Positions 8,531 through 16,300 of a DNA stretch of 64,000 nucleotides are shown in pieces (position 1 is the first letter of the stretch; the number at the start of each line of letters is the position of its first letter). The notes beneath the pieces were generated by a model. It was not told the origin of the DNA. It made no database searches and saw only the letters and a program-made list of their open reading frames with translations. The DNA is taken from NCBI RefSeq assembly GCF_050467285.1, contig NZ_JBCMUN010000011.1, forward strand, positions 124,001 to 188,000, given 5' to 3'. The DNA comes from Paenibacillus_E oryzisoli_A (GTDB lineage Bacteria; Bacillota; Bacilli; Paenibacillales; NBRC-103111). The position numbers were made by a program, and so were the translations under genes.

Positions 8531-8562
8531 GAAAAAAAGCTGCCCGCGTAAAAGCGAGCAGC
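8531..8562 (-). terminator. Terminator of the Gly-rich repeat protein gene
   Basis: Hairpin GCTGCCCGC/GCGAGCAGC (8539-8547, 8554-8562, one mismatch) followed on the minus strand by a T run (8538-8532). It lies just after the stop at 8573 and separates this gene from the efflux promoter. Confidence 0.75.
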
Positions 8563-8572
8563 CTGTTTTCAA

Positions 8573-9715
8573 TTATTGCGCAGAGGTTGCGCTATCCGAT
8601 GTTTGATCGCCTGAACGGTCCGCAGGGCGCTTGTGGTCCGTGCCTTTTTCCTCCACAAATTTCTTGATGGAGTCCGTCATGCCCTCTTTGATTTTGCTGA
8701 TCAAATCGTCTTCGCTAATCCCTTTCGCCGCCGCGATGTCCGCGAGGGATTTGCCTGCGCTCAGTTCGGTTTTCAGCTCATCCTGAGTAAGGCCAAGCAC
8801 CTGCGTCAGCACTTCGGAATTGCCGAATGGCCCGCCAAACCCGCCTGGGCCTCCTTTGCCGCCGCGACCGCCGCCGAAGCCGCCTGGGAACCCTTGACCG
8901 CCTTTGCCAATGCCTTGCGCATCAATCTGCTTCGTCAAGCGGTCGGAGAGGTTTTTCACAAGCTCATCCGCTTGCGTTTGCGTCAGCTTGCCCGCTGTCA
9001 CTTGCTCCTGCACCGCTGCCGTTTCAGCCGCAATCAGTTTCGCCAGGAAGTCCGCTTTCGCCACGCCCTTTTCCTCCGCGAACGCTGCCAGCGTTTTGTC
9101 CGCTTTGAGCGCTTCTTGCACGGCGCTTTCTTCTACGCCAAGAATCGTCGCCGTTTCTTTCACAACGTTCCCGCCGCCTTGAAAGCCTCCGCGACCTCCA
9201 AACCCACCAGGGGCACCTTGACCGCCAGGGCCGCCTTTGCCACCGCCAAAGCCTTGCGCGTCAATTTGCTTGGTCAGACGGTCGGAGAGGTTTTTCACGA
9301 TCTCATCCGCTTGCGTTTGCGTCAATTTGCCTGCGGTTACTTGCTCCTGCACCGCAGCCGTTTCAGCCGCGATCAGCTTCGCCAGAAAGTCCGCCTTCGC
9401 TACACCTTTTTCCTCTGCGAACGCTGCGAGCGTTTTGTCCGCTTTCAGCGCTTCCTGCACCGCGCTTTCCTCGACGCCCAGGATCGTCGCTGTTTCCTTC
9501 ACGATGTTGCCGCCGCCGAAGCCGCCGCGAGCGCCAAACCCTCTGTCCCCGAAGCCTTTGCCGCCGTGCCCCATCTGCGCATTCGGTGTCGATGTCGATG
9601 TCCCTACCGCCGTATCTGCAAATGCTTGATTATGTAAAGCGCCTACGAGCCCGACTCCTACGACAAAAGATGCCACCAAAGATCCTGCAAGAATTTTTCT
9701 GCTGATTTTTTTCAT
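8573..9715 (-). CDS. Secreted Gly-rich protein with two near-identical 85-residue helical repeats
   Basis: Exported protein of 380 residues with a signal peptide (cleavage near AFA-DT, residue 33). Helical units at residues 70-154 and 183-267 are almost identical, with one or two substitutions; a shorter, diverged third unit lies at about 300-355 (GLTQDELKTELSAGKSLADI). Gly/Phe/Arg-rich spacers separate the units. The units resemble the small secreted helical domains (DUF2680/YckD-like) with phrases such as KTLAAFAEEKGVAKADF, but I cannot assign a function. It has its own TCAG-array promoter shared in type with the exporter operon and is followed by a terminator. The Gly-rich spacers resemble the tail of the adaptor. 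Function unknown. Confidence 0.85.
   Translation of the reverse strand: MKKISRKILAGSLVASFVVGVGLVGALHNQAFADTAVGTSTSTPNAQMGHGGKGFGDRGFGARGGFGGGNIVKETATILGVEESAVQEALKADKTLAAFAEEKGVAKADFLAKLIAAETAAVQEQVTAGKLTQTQADEIVKNLSDRLTKQIDAQGFGGGKGGPGGQGAPGGFGGRGGFQGGGNVVKETATILGVEESAVQEALKADKTLAAFAEEKGVAKADFLAKLIAAETAAVQEQVTAGKLTQTQADELVKNLSDRLTKQIDAQGIGKGGQGFPGGFGGGRGGKGGPGGFGGPFGNSEVLTQVLGLTQDELKTELSAGKSLADIAAAKGISEDDLISKIKEGMTDSIKKFVEEKGTDHKRPADRSGDQTSDSATSAQ
8915..9508 (-). repeat. Tandem in-frame duplication inside the Gly-rich protein gene
   Basis: The stretch coding residues 70-154 (9508-9254) is repeated as residues 183-267 (9169-8915) with a 339-bp period. The DNA copies differ mainly at synonymous positions, which points to a fairly recent duplication or gene conversion. 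Confidence 0.85.
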
Positions 9716-9762
9716 ATCGTGTATCCACCTTTGCTTTCGTATTTGTTTTCCTTACATAACCA

Positions 9763-9844
9763 AGTATAGGCCCCCAACCTGAATTCCATCTGAGTACAAA
9801 CTGAGCATTGGTTGAGAAGTTTCTGAGAATTGGCTGAATTAGGA
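9763..9844 (-). promoter_or_regulatory. Six 11-bp direct repeats plus TATACT: response-regulator promoter of the Gly-rich gene
   Basis: CTGA/TTGA cores on the plus strand start at 9779, 9790, 9801, 9812, 9823 and 9834, exactly 11 bp apart. On the minus strand the last TCAG begins 14 nt before a perfect TATACT (9768-9763). Same geometry as at 8434-8515. The plus-strand DoxX-like gene begins about 85 bases to the other side and might also be affected. Confidence 0.8.
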
Positions 9845-9928
9845 AAAAATAATACGAACAAACATTCCCTTTCTAATGAGTGTGTGCTAAAATAAGGAAA
9901 ACGCTATGCAAGGGGGACTTGTTTCATA

Positions 9929-10312
9929 ATGAATAGCAATCGTAAAATCAAGCTCATCGCCTTCTGGGTAACGACCATTCTCGGCCCGGCCAGCTTTGTC
10001 ATCGGCGGCTTCCTGTTCATGACGCACGGCGACCAGCAGGTCGAGACGCTGACCAAGCTCGGCTATCCCGAGTATGTCCTGACCATCCTCGGCATTTGGA
10101 AGCTTCTTGCGGTTATCGCCATACTCGTGCCTCGTTTCCCAAGGTTAAAAGAATGGGCTTACGCCGGCTTCTTCTTTGAACTGAGCGGCGCCGCAGCTTC
10201 ACACCTGTTCGCTGGAGACGGCTTCGCCGTTGCCGCGCAGCCAATCGGCTTCCTCGTGCTTGTCATGGCCTCCTGGGCGCTGCGTCCGCCGAGCCGGAGG
10301 TTGGCGGGGTAA
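9929..10312 (+). CDS. DoxX-like family membrane protein
   Basis: Integral membrane protein of 127 residues with four predicted helices (about 9-31, 47-66, 72-92, 97-117). The pattern GFLFMTHG...LGYPEYVLTILGIWKLLAVIAILVP is that of the short DoxX-like family found next to regulators in many Firmicutes. Ribosome site GGGGGA upstream. It is monocistronic, diverging from the Gly-rich gene across the TCAG array. Exact role unknown; the family has been linked loosely to redox or thiol stress. Confidence 0.8.
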   Translation: MNSNRKIKLIAFWVTTILGPASFVIGGFLFMTHGDQQVETLTKLGYPEYVLTILGIWKLLAVIAILVPRFPRLKEWAYAGFFFELSGAAASHLFAGDGFAVAAQPIGFLVLVMASWALRPPSRRLAG

Positions 10313-10476
10313 AACGGCCCCCTCCCTATCTGAGAGGCTGCGAAACAATTCATCTCGTTCGGTACTGTAACAGATGTATTCGACAGGCAATGGATGTGAA
10401 ACGATTTCTATTTCTGCCTCCTTGGATTAATTAGGTGATGCAGAGGAAGAGGGCATATTCGGATCGAGCATCCAAA

Positions 10477-10655
10477 GCTGCAAATACGCAGGAATTTTCA
10501 TCATTCCTCTCCAGATTCGATGAAATGCCTGCGATTCAGCAGGAATTTTGGGTGAAAATCTGCTTTTTGAAAGCTCTCAGTCCGGAAACCTGCTTTATCG
10601 CAGGCATTCTGTGGAAACCTCCATTTTCGCGGAAGATTCCTGCCTATTCGCAGGA
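10477..10655. repeat. Four-palindrome intergenic array 2 (CCTGC flavour)
   Basis: Palindromes CTGC/GCAG or CCTGC/GCAGG are centred at 10484, 10535, 10596 and 10646 (spacings 51, 61, 50). Loops are 6 bases. Same flavour and geometry as array 1. The stretch 10313-10476 before it shows nothing I recognise. Confidence 0.8.
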
Positions 10656-11172
10656 ACTTGTCCGAGCTCCTCGACAGGTGCTTAAGCAGTTACGTGACAT
10701 TCGATTGAACTCTGAATTTACGATGACTATGTGTACGCTGTAATATCCAGCGAACAAGTATGGACAGCCCCCTGACGTCCCTCCCATCAAAGAACATGTA
10801 TTTCCTACAGCAAATCCAGAAAAATCGGATGATTTCTCGAACAATCCTGCATTTCATGCAGTTAATTCGTCGCCTTCCCCCCCATTTTCCGGGAAATCGA
10901 GGGGAATGGCTAAATTTGGCTGTAGCTTTTACATGTTCCATGGCCATTTTCCCTATTTTCGCGAAAATACCTGCAGGTTTTGCAGGTAGTGCTGCCGTTC
11001 GCTCTCTCTACTTGCCCCAATCACCCCCAATTGGCTGTACAAGAGAGCAAAACGCCGAAAACCAGACTCCTAGCAGCGTCTCGCCCACTCAGCGCCCCTC
11101 CATCCTATCACAGACGGGAGCGTTTACTTCTAGCCTAGAGCGAGACTTCGAGGATATCCTTTCTGCAACGGC
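10656..11172. other. Gene-free interval with a decayed palindrome array
   Basis: No convincing gene: the open frames here lack ribosome sites and run through repeats. Weak palindromes of the CCTGC type lie at about 10847-10861 and 10970-10986, with poor candidates near 10805 and 10917. This roughly matches the 50/62/61 spacing expected of a degenerate fourth copy of the array. I see nothing else. Confidence 0.4.
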
Positions 11173-11200
11173 AAAAAAGAGCCGCGCCTCAGCGCGACTC
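11173..11200 (-). terminator. Terminator of the two-component operon, overlapping the stop codon
   Basis: GAGCCGCGC/GCGCGACTC (11179-11187, 11192-11200) with a T run on the minus strand at 11178-11173. The TGA of the kinase (11191-11189) lies within the hairpin. Confidence 0.8.
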
Positions 11201-12739
11201 CCCTCCTTCCAGCATGAGCGGCAATCCAGGCAATTGCACAATAAATGTGCTGCCTTCGCCGACCACGCTTTCAACATATAAGGTACCGCCATGCAGTTCG
11301 ACGATGGAACGCGTGATGGATAGCCCCAATCCTGCACCTCCGCTGCGTCTGCCGCGCGATGTGTCAATGCGGTAAAACCGGTCGAACAGATGCGGCAGAT
11401 GTTCCGGCGCGATGCCCGGCCCGTTGTCCTGCACGGCGATTTCGACCGCTTCGCCGACCTTCGACAATACGATGCGCAGACGTCCCGTTTCGGGATGCGT
11501 ATGCTGCACAGCGTTGTGGAACAAATTCAGAACCACCTGCTTGATTTTATCCGCATCGTATACGCTGTGTGTCTCGGGCTCCAGCAGGAATGTGACCTCG
11601 CGTTCTCCGGCCAGCAGCCGAAGCTGATGCTCCATATCATGAAGCATTTCATCCAGAAGGCCCTCCGACATTTGAAACGTCGGCTTCCGATCCAAACGCG
11701 CGAGCAAAAGCAGATCCTCGACCAGCTTGTTGATGCGGATTGACTCGCCATGCATGCTGCGCAAAGCTTTCTGCAGCTGCTCCGGCTGCTGATACGCGCC
11801 GCGGAGCAGCACTTCCAGAAAGCCGTGTATCGACGTCAGCGGCGTACGCAGTTCATGCGACGCATCCGCGGCGAAGCGGCGCATTTGCTCTTTGGCTTCT
11901 TTTTCCGCTTCGAAAGAAATTTCAAGCCGCTCCAGCATCCCGTTGAATGACGTCGCTAACCGGTCGATTTCCACCTGTCCCTGATGCGCAGGAAACCGCT
12001 CGCTGAGACTTCCGGCATCGATCCGTTTGACCGTATCGACCATATTGGACAGCGGCACCAAGGTGCGCCGCAGCACAGGCAGGAAACCCAATAAGCCCAT
12101 TATCATGGCCAGCATGGATAGAAACAAGAACGTAAGCAACTGCCGCAGCAGCACGTCCTTAATTTGCGAAGTGGTCGTACTCGCTTGGATCAGCCCTTGA
12201 AAACCGCGGTTCCGGTCAGGGTTGTCCCCACCCACTTTATGGAAAACAACAAGCTGCTCGACGCCTTTATCGTTTTTGACAACGCGGTACTCGATTTTCT
12301 TCGATGTTTTTTGAAGAAGCTCCATATAATCTTCGCTCTTTAATTGGACAGCTGAATTCTCATCTTGCGACGAAACCAGCTTATAGGTTCCCTGATCATC
12401 GATAATGGCAATAGCAAGATCCGGCACGAAAATACGAGGAACTTCGCCCCCCGGCACCTCCTGACGGTTGCTCCGAGAGAAGTCCTGCCGCGGCAGAAAA
12501 GGACTCGAGGCTCGATCCTGCCCCTCACCGGCACGCATCCATACATTGGGCGGCAATGCCGAGATTTGATTGCGAATGGTCTCAGCTTTGTTCTGGTACA
12601 TAAACTGCTGCATAAACACATATTGAAACACACCGATGAGCAGCAGCAGCGCGGACATGACCAGCAGCGTTCTCGCAAGAAGCTGAACCTTCAACGAATT
12701 CGTCTCAAAAAATGACGTAAACCGCCGAAGCCGTTTCAT
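11189..12739 (-). CDS. Sensor histidine kinase (HAMP-HisKA-HATPase)
   Basis: Membrane sensor of 516 residues. Transmembrane helices lie at about 20-42 and 200-222, with an extracytoplasmic sensor of about 155 residues between them. HAMP follows (about 222-275), then the phospho-acceptor His295 in ADASHELRTP, an N box (NLFHNAVQHT), a G1 box (DNGPGIAPEHL) and a G2 box (GGAGLGLSI). Its start overlaps the stop of the response regulator by 4 bases. Being next to an exporter operon that carries the same type of promoter as this operon, it most likely senses envelope stress or a compound exported by that pump. The ligand is not known. Confidence 0.95.
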   Translation of the reverse strand: MKRLRRFTSFFETNSLKVQLLARTLLVMSALLLLIGVFQYVFMQQFMYQNKAETIRNQISALPPNVWMRAGEGQDRASSPFLPRQDFSRSNRQEVPGGEVPRIFVPDLAIAIIDDQGTYKLVSSQDENSAVQLKSEDYMELLQKTSKKIEYRVVKNDKGVEQLVVFHKVGGDNPDRNRGFQGLIQASTTTSQIKDVLLRQLLTFLFLSMLAMIMGLLGFLPVLRRTLVPLSNMVDTVKRIDAGSLSERFPAHQGQVEIDRLATSFNGMLERLEISFEAEKEAKEQMRRFAADASHELRTPLTSIHGFLEVLLRGAYQQPEQLQKALRSMHGESIRINKLVEDLLLLARLDRKPTFQMSEGLLDEMLHDMEHQLRLLAGEREVTFLLEPETHSVYDADKIKQVVLNLFHNAVQHTHPETGRLRIVLSKVGEAVEIAVQDNGPGIAPEHLPHLFDRFYRIDTSRGRRSGGAGLGLSITRSIVELHGGTLYVESVVGEGSTFIVQLPGLPLMLEGGESR

Positions 12740-13419
12740 GTCAAATCCATCCGGTAGCCTGCGCCGCGAATCGTCCGGATCAGCTTATGTTCCTTATCGC
12801 CGAGTTTGTCCCGCAGAGATCGAATATACACTTCCACGATGTTTTCCTCGCCGCCAAAATCGTAGCCCCATACTTTATCGAGGATCATCGTTTTGCTGAG
12901 CACAAGACCGTGATTAATCGCCATAAATTTGAGCAGCTCATACTCGGTCGGCGACAGCTCCAACACGCGATCGTTCATGCTGATTTCCTTGCGCCGATCG
13001 TCGATCCGCAGCGGACCTACAATCACTTCGCCGAACAGATTCGGAAAATGATTGCGAATTCGCGCATAAATGCGGGCCAGCAGCTCCTCAAAAGAGAACG
13101 GCTTCACCATATAATCGTCCGCGCCGAGCGTTAAACCTTTTACGCGATCGTCGATTTCATCTTTCGCTGTAAGCATGATGACGGCGATGTTGTCCTGCTT
13201 TTTGATCATCCGACATACTTCAAAGCCGTCCATCCCCGGCATCATCACATCGAGAATCGCAATATGCGGCTGAAACTTACTGCAAATCGTAATCGCGCTG
13301 ATCCCGTCCTGAGCGGTCATCACTTCAAAGCCTTCGTTCACCAGGCCCAGCTCGAGAAATTCCAAAATATGCGGCTCGTCATCGACGAGGAGTACTTTAA
13401 TTCCTTTTAATTGACGCAT
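12736..13419 (-). CDS. OmpR/PhoB family response regulator
   Basis: Two-domain regulator of 227 residues. The receiver has the acid pair D13/D14, phospho-acceptor D57 (AILDVMMPG), the switch Thr in LTAKDE and Lys in VKPFSFEEL. The C-terminal winged helix contains LSPTEYELLKFMA and VEVYIRSLRDKLG. Start at the ATG at 13419, about 10 bases after AGGGGG; the longer frame from 13455 lacks this. It is upstream of and coupled to the kinase. Direct 11-bp TCAG repeats precede its own promoter and three neighbouring promoters, so it is the best candidate to bind them (inference). Confidence 0.95.
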   Translation of the reverse strand: MRQLKGIKVLLVDDEPHILEFLELGLVNEGFEVMTAQDGISAITICSKFQPHIAILDVMMPGMDGFEVCRMIKKQDNIAVIMLTAKDEIDDRVKGLTLGADDYMVKPFSFEELLARIYARIRNHFPNLFGEVIVGPLRIDDRRKEISMNDRVLELSPTEYELLKFMAINHGLVLSKTMILDKVWGYDFGGEENIVEVYIRSLRDKLGDKEHKLIRTIRGAGYRMDLT

Positions 13420-13466
13420 GCGTGCCGTCCCCCTAATATCCATTTCGCTACACAAGTTCTACGATC

Positions 13467-13527
13467 AGTATCCCATATCCTGCCTAAAAGCAATCTGAGC
13501 GCTCGCTGAAAGCTTGCTGAAAGTTAG
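13467..13527 (-). promoter_or_regulatory. 11-bp direct repeats plus GATACT: autoregulatory promoter of the two-component operon
   Basis: CTGA cores on the plus strand at 13495, 13506 and 13517, plus a degenerate CTAA at 13484, all 11 bp apart. The -10 GATACT (13472-13467, minus) begins 15 nt after the start of the promoter-proximal TTAG. It is weaker than the six-repeat sites, as might suit autoregulation. Confidence 0.65.
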
Positions 13528-13689
13528 GACGTGTCTGAAAACCCGCTCAGGGGCATCTTTCACCACCTTTTCGCCCCCTGCTGCGTCACTTTCGCTTGAC
13601 GTACCCCCGGTACGCCTTCACAAAAGTTCCTTGCATGGAACGAAAATTCGGCAAAATCTGCGGCCCTCGGAGCATTCAGACACGCCCTA
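13525..13689. mobile_element. MITE-like element with terminal inverted repeats
   Basis: About 161 bp (core 13527-13687) bounded by the inverted repeats GGACGTGTCTGAA and TTCAGACACGCCC (one mismatch over 13) and flanked by TA on both sides, consistent with a 2-bp target duplication. There is no coding capacity; an internal GTACCCCCGGTAC-type palindrome is present. The ends resemble those of IS5-like elements common in Paenibacillus (from memory, not checked). The left end abuts the TCAG array of the two-component promoter. Confidence 0.6.
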
Positions 13690-13728
13690 GGCGCCTGCCC
13701 GTTCTCCCCAATAAATTAGGCGCAATCT

Positions 13729-13781
13729 TCAGCATTCTTTCAGCCCGCTATCAATTCTGTCTCAGGTAACGCCGCTATACT
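13729..13781 (+). promoter_or_regulatory. Four 11-bp direct repeats plus TATACT: promoter of the ApbE-like gene
   Basis: TCAG/TCAA cores start at 13729, 13740, 13751 and 13762, 11 bp apart. A perfect TATACT (13776-13781) begins 14 nt after the last one. This is the geometry of the efflux and Gly-rich promoters, in plus orientation. The gene starts 39 bases downstream. Confidence 0.75.
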
Positions 13782-13820
13782 GAAAGCAGCACACTTGATG
13801 ACAGAAATGAGGAATCCCTG

Positions 13821-14702
13821 ATGGCCTCTCCACATGCTTATTTGCCTTTTCATTTTCATACGATGGCCTCTGATATAGAATTGCTGCTTTATTGTTCGGA
13901 AGAAGATCAATCCCGTATTCATCATGCTGGGACAGATTGGTTCCGGCGCGTTGATCAACGCTTTAACAGCGAACTGGCCGACAGCGAAATCAATCTGCTG
14001 AATACACTTGCGGGCGAAAGTTGTCTTGTTTCCAGCCATATGCTGGAGGTGCTTTTTCTCGCTGAAATGTATCATGCGGTCACTGACGGCAATTATTCAC
14101 CTCTGCATGTACAGTCTCCACAGTTCGTGCCGCCAGGTCGCGAGTGGGTCGTCGATCCCGCGCACAAAACAGTCACCTTGCCGCTGCATACCAACATCGA
14201 TCTGCAGGGGCTTGAGATCAGTTGGGCCATTAAACGGCTCGCTGCCTATATCCGAAAATCGCTGGCCTTTGACAAAGGACGGCTTGCGACTCGCGGCGAG
14301 CTCACCGTCTGGGGCGGCCCTGCGCAGGATGCGCAGCCTTGGGTCATCGGCTTGCACAATTCGTGGGACGATCACCGGCAGCTTGGCTTCATCTCAATGA
14401 CCGAAGGTGCTCTATCCACGTGCAGCCCATTGGAGCTGCGGGGAAGCGCCGGTTCACACCCGATCCTCCAGTGTACCGTCTCTGGCCCGGATATTGTGGA
14501 ATGTCAGGTGTGGGCGCGGCTGCTGTGCGCTTTGGATCCGCAAGCAGGTCTCTCGCTGTTCGCCAAGCGGAGCTCCGACTGCGAAGCCCTCATCGTGACC
14601 AAAGACAAGGAGCTTCACTACTACGGCCAAGAAGCTTCATTAAATACCAAATGGTTCGACTTGTCGCTCGATCATGCGCATTTTCAAAAGCCTTGGCAGT
14701 AG
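13821..14702 (+). CDS. Divergent ApbE-like protein (FAD:protein FMN transferase family), probably lacking the catalytic motif
   Basis: Protein of 293 residues that follows the ApbE fold pattern: FHTMASDIELLLY at the start, VDQRFNSELADSEINLLN, TDGNYSPL, a central NIDLQGLEISWAIKRLA, then RGELTVWGG and ALSTCS. Canonical ApbE has a (H/I)DPxTG segment and a metal-binding Asp/Thr near VxAxxAxxADALAT. Here the corresponding region reads GSHPILQCTVSGPDIVECQVWARLLCAL and lacks DPxTG and the AD pair. It may therefore bind flavin or FAD without transferring FMN. There is no signal peptide. Transcribed alone from a TCAG-array promoter, so it joins the predicted envelope regulon. Confidence 0.65.
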   Translation: MASPHAYLPFHFHTMASDIELLLYCSEEDQSRIHHAGTDWFRRVDQRFNSELADSEINLLNTLAGESCLVSSHMLEVLFLAEMYHAVTDGNYSPLHVQSPQFVPPGREWVVDPAHKTVTLPLHTNIDLQGLEISWAIKRLAAYIRKSLAFDKGRLATRGELTVWGGPAQDAQPWVIGLHNSWDDHRQLGFISMTEGALSTCSPLELRGSAGSHPILQCTVSGPDIVECQVWARLLCALDPQAGLSLFAKRSSDCEALIVTKDKELHYYGQEASLNTKWFDLSLDHAHFQKPWQ

Positions 14703-14720
14703 CGGCACCAGATAGGAGGC

Positions 14721-14845
14721 TGTGGATGAATACGGAAAATTCCGTTGTTATCCACAGAAGTAATCGACATATACACAAACACTGCCTAGGTTATCCACGA
14801 AAATCACAGGGTTATTCACAAGTTGTGCACGTTTTGTGTGGATGT
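14721..14845. other. Cluster of DnaA-box-like 9-mers
   Basis: Within 125 bp there is one perfect consensus box TTATCCACA (14748-14756), two one-base variants TTATCCACG (14791-14799) and TTATTCACA (14812-14820), and two looser inverted matches TGTGGATGA (14721-14729) and TGTGGATGT (14837-14845). The gap 14703-14934 is otherwise empty. No dnaA, dnaN or rnpA genes are near, so this is more likely a titration or regulatory cluster than oriC. Confidence 0.6.
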
Positions 14846-14934
14846 TGTGACTAACCTTGGCTGTCGGAGATGCCCTTTGGATTACCGTCCCTTTTAATGA
14901 TACAATTTGTAAAAAAGAGCAAGGAGCTTCATAA

Positions 14935-16191
14935 ATGATTTATGACGTCATCATCATTGGCGGCGGTTCGGCCGGCCTGATGGCTGCCATTGCGGCAAGC
15001 AAGAACGGAGCGAGCGTGCTGCTCGCAGATAAAGGCGACAAGCTCGGTCGCAAGCTGGGCATCTCTGGCGGCGGCCGGTGCAACGTCACGAATAACAAAG
15101 ACATGGACGAGCTGATCAAGCACATTCCCGGCAACGGCCGCTTCCTCTATAGTGCGCTCTCCCAGTTCAGCAATCAGGATATTATCGCCTTTTTCGAGGG
15201 CCTGGGCATTCGACTGAAAGAGGAAGACAACGGCCGGATGTTTCCCGTCAGCGACAAAGCGAAGACGGTCGTCGACGCGCTGATCGGCCAGGTGCGCAGC
15301 CAAGGCGTGGAGATTCGGACACACAGTCCGGTCAAAAGAGTGCTGTACGACGGCGACCGCGTGAGCGGCGTCCTGCTGCAGTCCGGCGAGACGCTGCACA
15401 GCCGCGCCGTCATCGTTGCTTCCGGCGGGTGCTCCGTCCCGCACACCGGCTCCACAGGCGACGGCTACGCCTGGGCCGAGGCGGGCGGGCATACGATCAC
15501 GCCGCTTTTCCCGACCGAGGTGCCGCTCACCTCGAAGGAAGCGTTCATCCGCAGCAAGGAACTGCAAGGGCTGTCCCTGCGCGACGTCACGCTGAGCGTG
15601 CTGAACGCCAAGGGGAAGGCGATCATCTCGCACCGCGGGGACATGCTGTTCACACATTTCGGCCTCTCCGGGCCGATTGCGCTTCGGTGCAGCCAGTTCG
15701 TCGTCAAGGAACTGAACAAATCCGAGCATATGGAAGTGCTCGTCACGGTTGATCTTTTGCCGGAAAGCAGTGTGGACGAGCTGTACAACCAGAGCATGGC
15801 GCTTGCCAAAGCTGACGCCAAAAAGGCGATCAAGAACGTGCTCAAAACCCTCGTGCCCGAGCGGCTCCTTCCCCCCCTGCTGGAGAAGGCCGGACTGGAC
15901 GAGCTGCTCACGTACGACAACATCCCGAAGCAGAATTGGACGGAGCTTTGTCGGCTAATGAAGGCTTTTCCTATCACGGTGAAAGGCACGCTCTCGCTGG
16001 AAGAGGCGTTCGTCACCGGCGGCGGCGTACATCTCAAAGAAATCGACCCGAGCACGATGGCGTCTAAGCTGGTCGAAGGGTTATATTTTTGCGGCGAAGT
16101 GCTCGACATTCACGGATACACCGGTGGGTATAACATTACTGCGGCGTTTTCGACCGGCCATTTAGCGGGGACGAGCGCGGCGGCGAGGTAG
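14935..16191 (+). CDS. NAD(P)/FAD-dependent oxidoreductase, BaiN/HI0933 family
   Basis: Soluble flavoprotein of 418 residues. The N-terminal dinucleotide-binding fold has IIIGGGSAGLMAA at residues 5-17; the family sequence GGGRCNVTN follows at about 45-53; and the C-terminal GEVLDIHGYTGGYNI closes the FAD site. Length is normal for the family. Ribosome site AAGGAG. It is monocistronic, between the DnaA-box cluster and a bidirectional terminator. Relatives (YtfP, BaiN) are predicted reductases whose physiological substrate is mostly unclear; I do not assign one. Confidence 0.92.
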   Translation: MIYDVIIIGGGSAGLMAAIAASKNGASVLLADKGDKLGRKLGISGGGRCNVTNNKDMDELIKHIPGNGRFLYSALSQFSNQDIIAFFEGLGIRLKEEDNGRMFPVSDKAKTVVDALIGQVRSQGVEIRTHSPVKRVLYDGDRVSGVLLQSGETLHSRAVIVASGGCSVPHTGSTGDGYAWAEAGGHTITPLFPTEVPLTSKEAFIRSKELQGLSLRDVTLSVLNAKGKAIISHRGDMLFTHFGLSGPIALRCSQFVVKELNKSEHMEVLVTVDLLPESSVDELYNQSMALAKADAKKAIKNVLKTLVPERLLPPLLEKAGLDELLTYDNIPKQNWTELCRLMKAFPITVKGTLSLEEAFVTGGGVHLKEIDPSTMASKLVEGLYFCGEVLDIHGYTGGYNITAAFSTGHLAGTSAAAR

Positions 16192-16240
16192 ACGCGGCTA
16201 GATCTTCGGGAGGTCGGCCGCCTACGGGGCACACATCGCA

Positions 16241-16280
16241 AAAAAAAAGACGAACATCCCAAGGGGACGTTCGTCTTTTT
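16241..16280. terminator. Bidirectional terminator between convergent genes
   Basis: AGACGAAC/GTTCGTCT hairpin (16249-16276) with an A run before and a T run after. It can serve the flavoprotein gene on plus and the symporter gene on minus. Confidence 0.85.
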
Positions 16281-16300
16281 GATCTTCACTGAGGCTTCGC

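Noticed and set aside
8633..9637. Open frame of 334 residues on the plus strand over the Gly-rich gene
   Set aside because: Its own repeats are just the mirror of the duplicated coding units; no start signal.
10760..11281. Possible gene of 173 residues in the gap after the DoxX-like gene
   Set aside because: It runs through decayed palindromes, a terminator and the end of the kinase gene; no ribosome site.
14721..14845. Chromosomal origin oriC
   Set aside because: DnaA boxes are present but dnaA, dnaN, recF and rnpA are not, and there is no clear AT-rich unwinding stretch.
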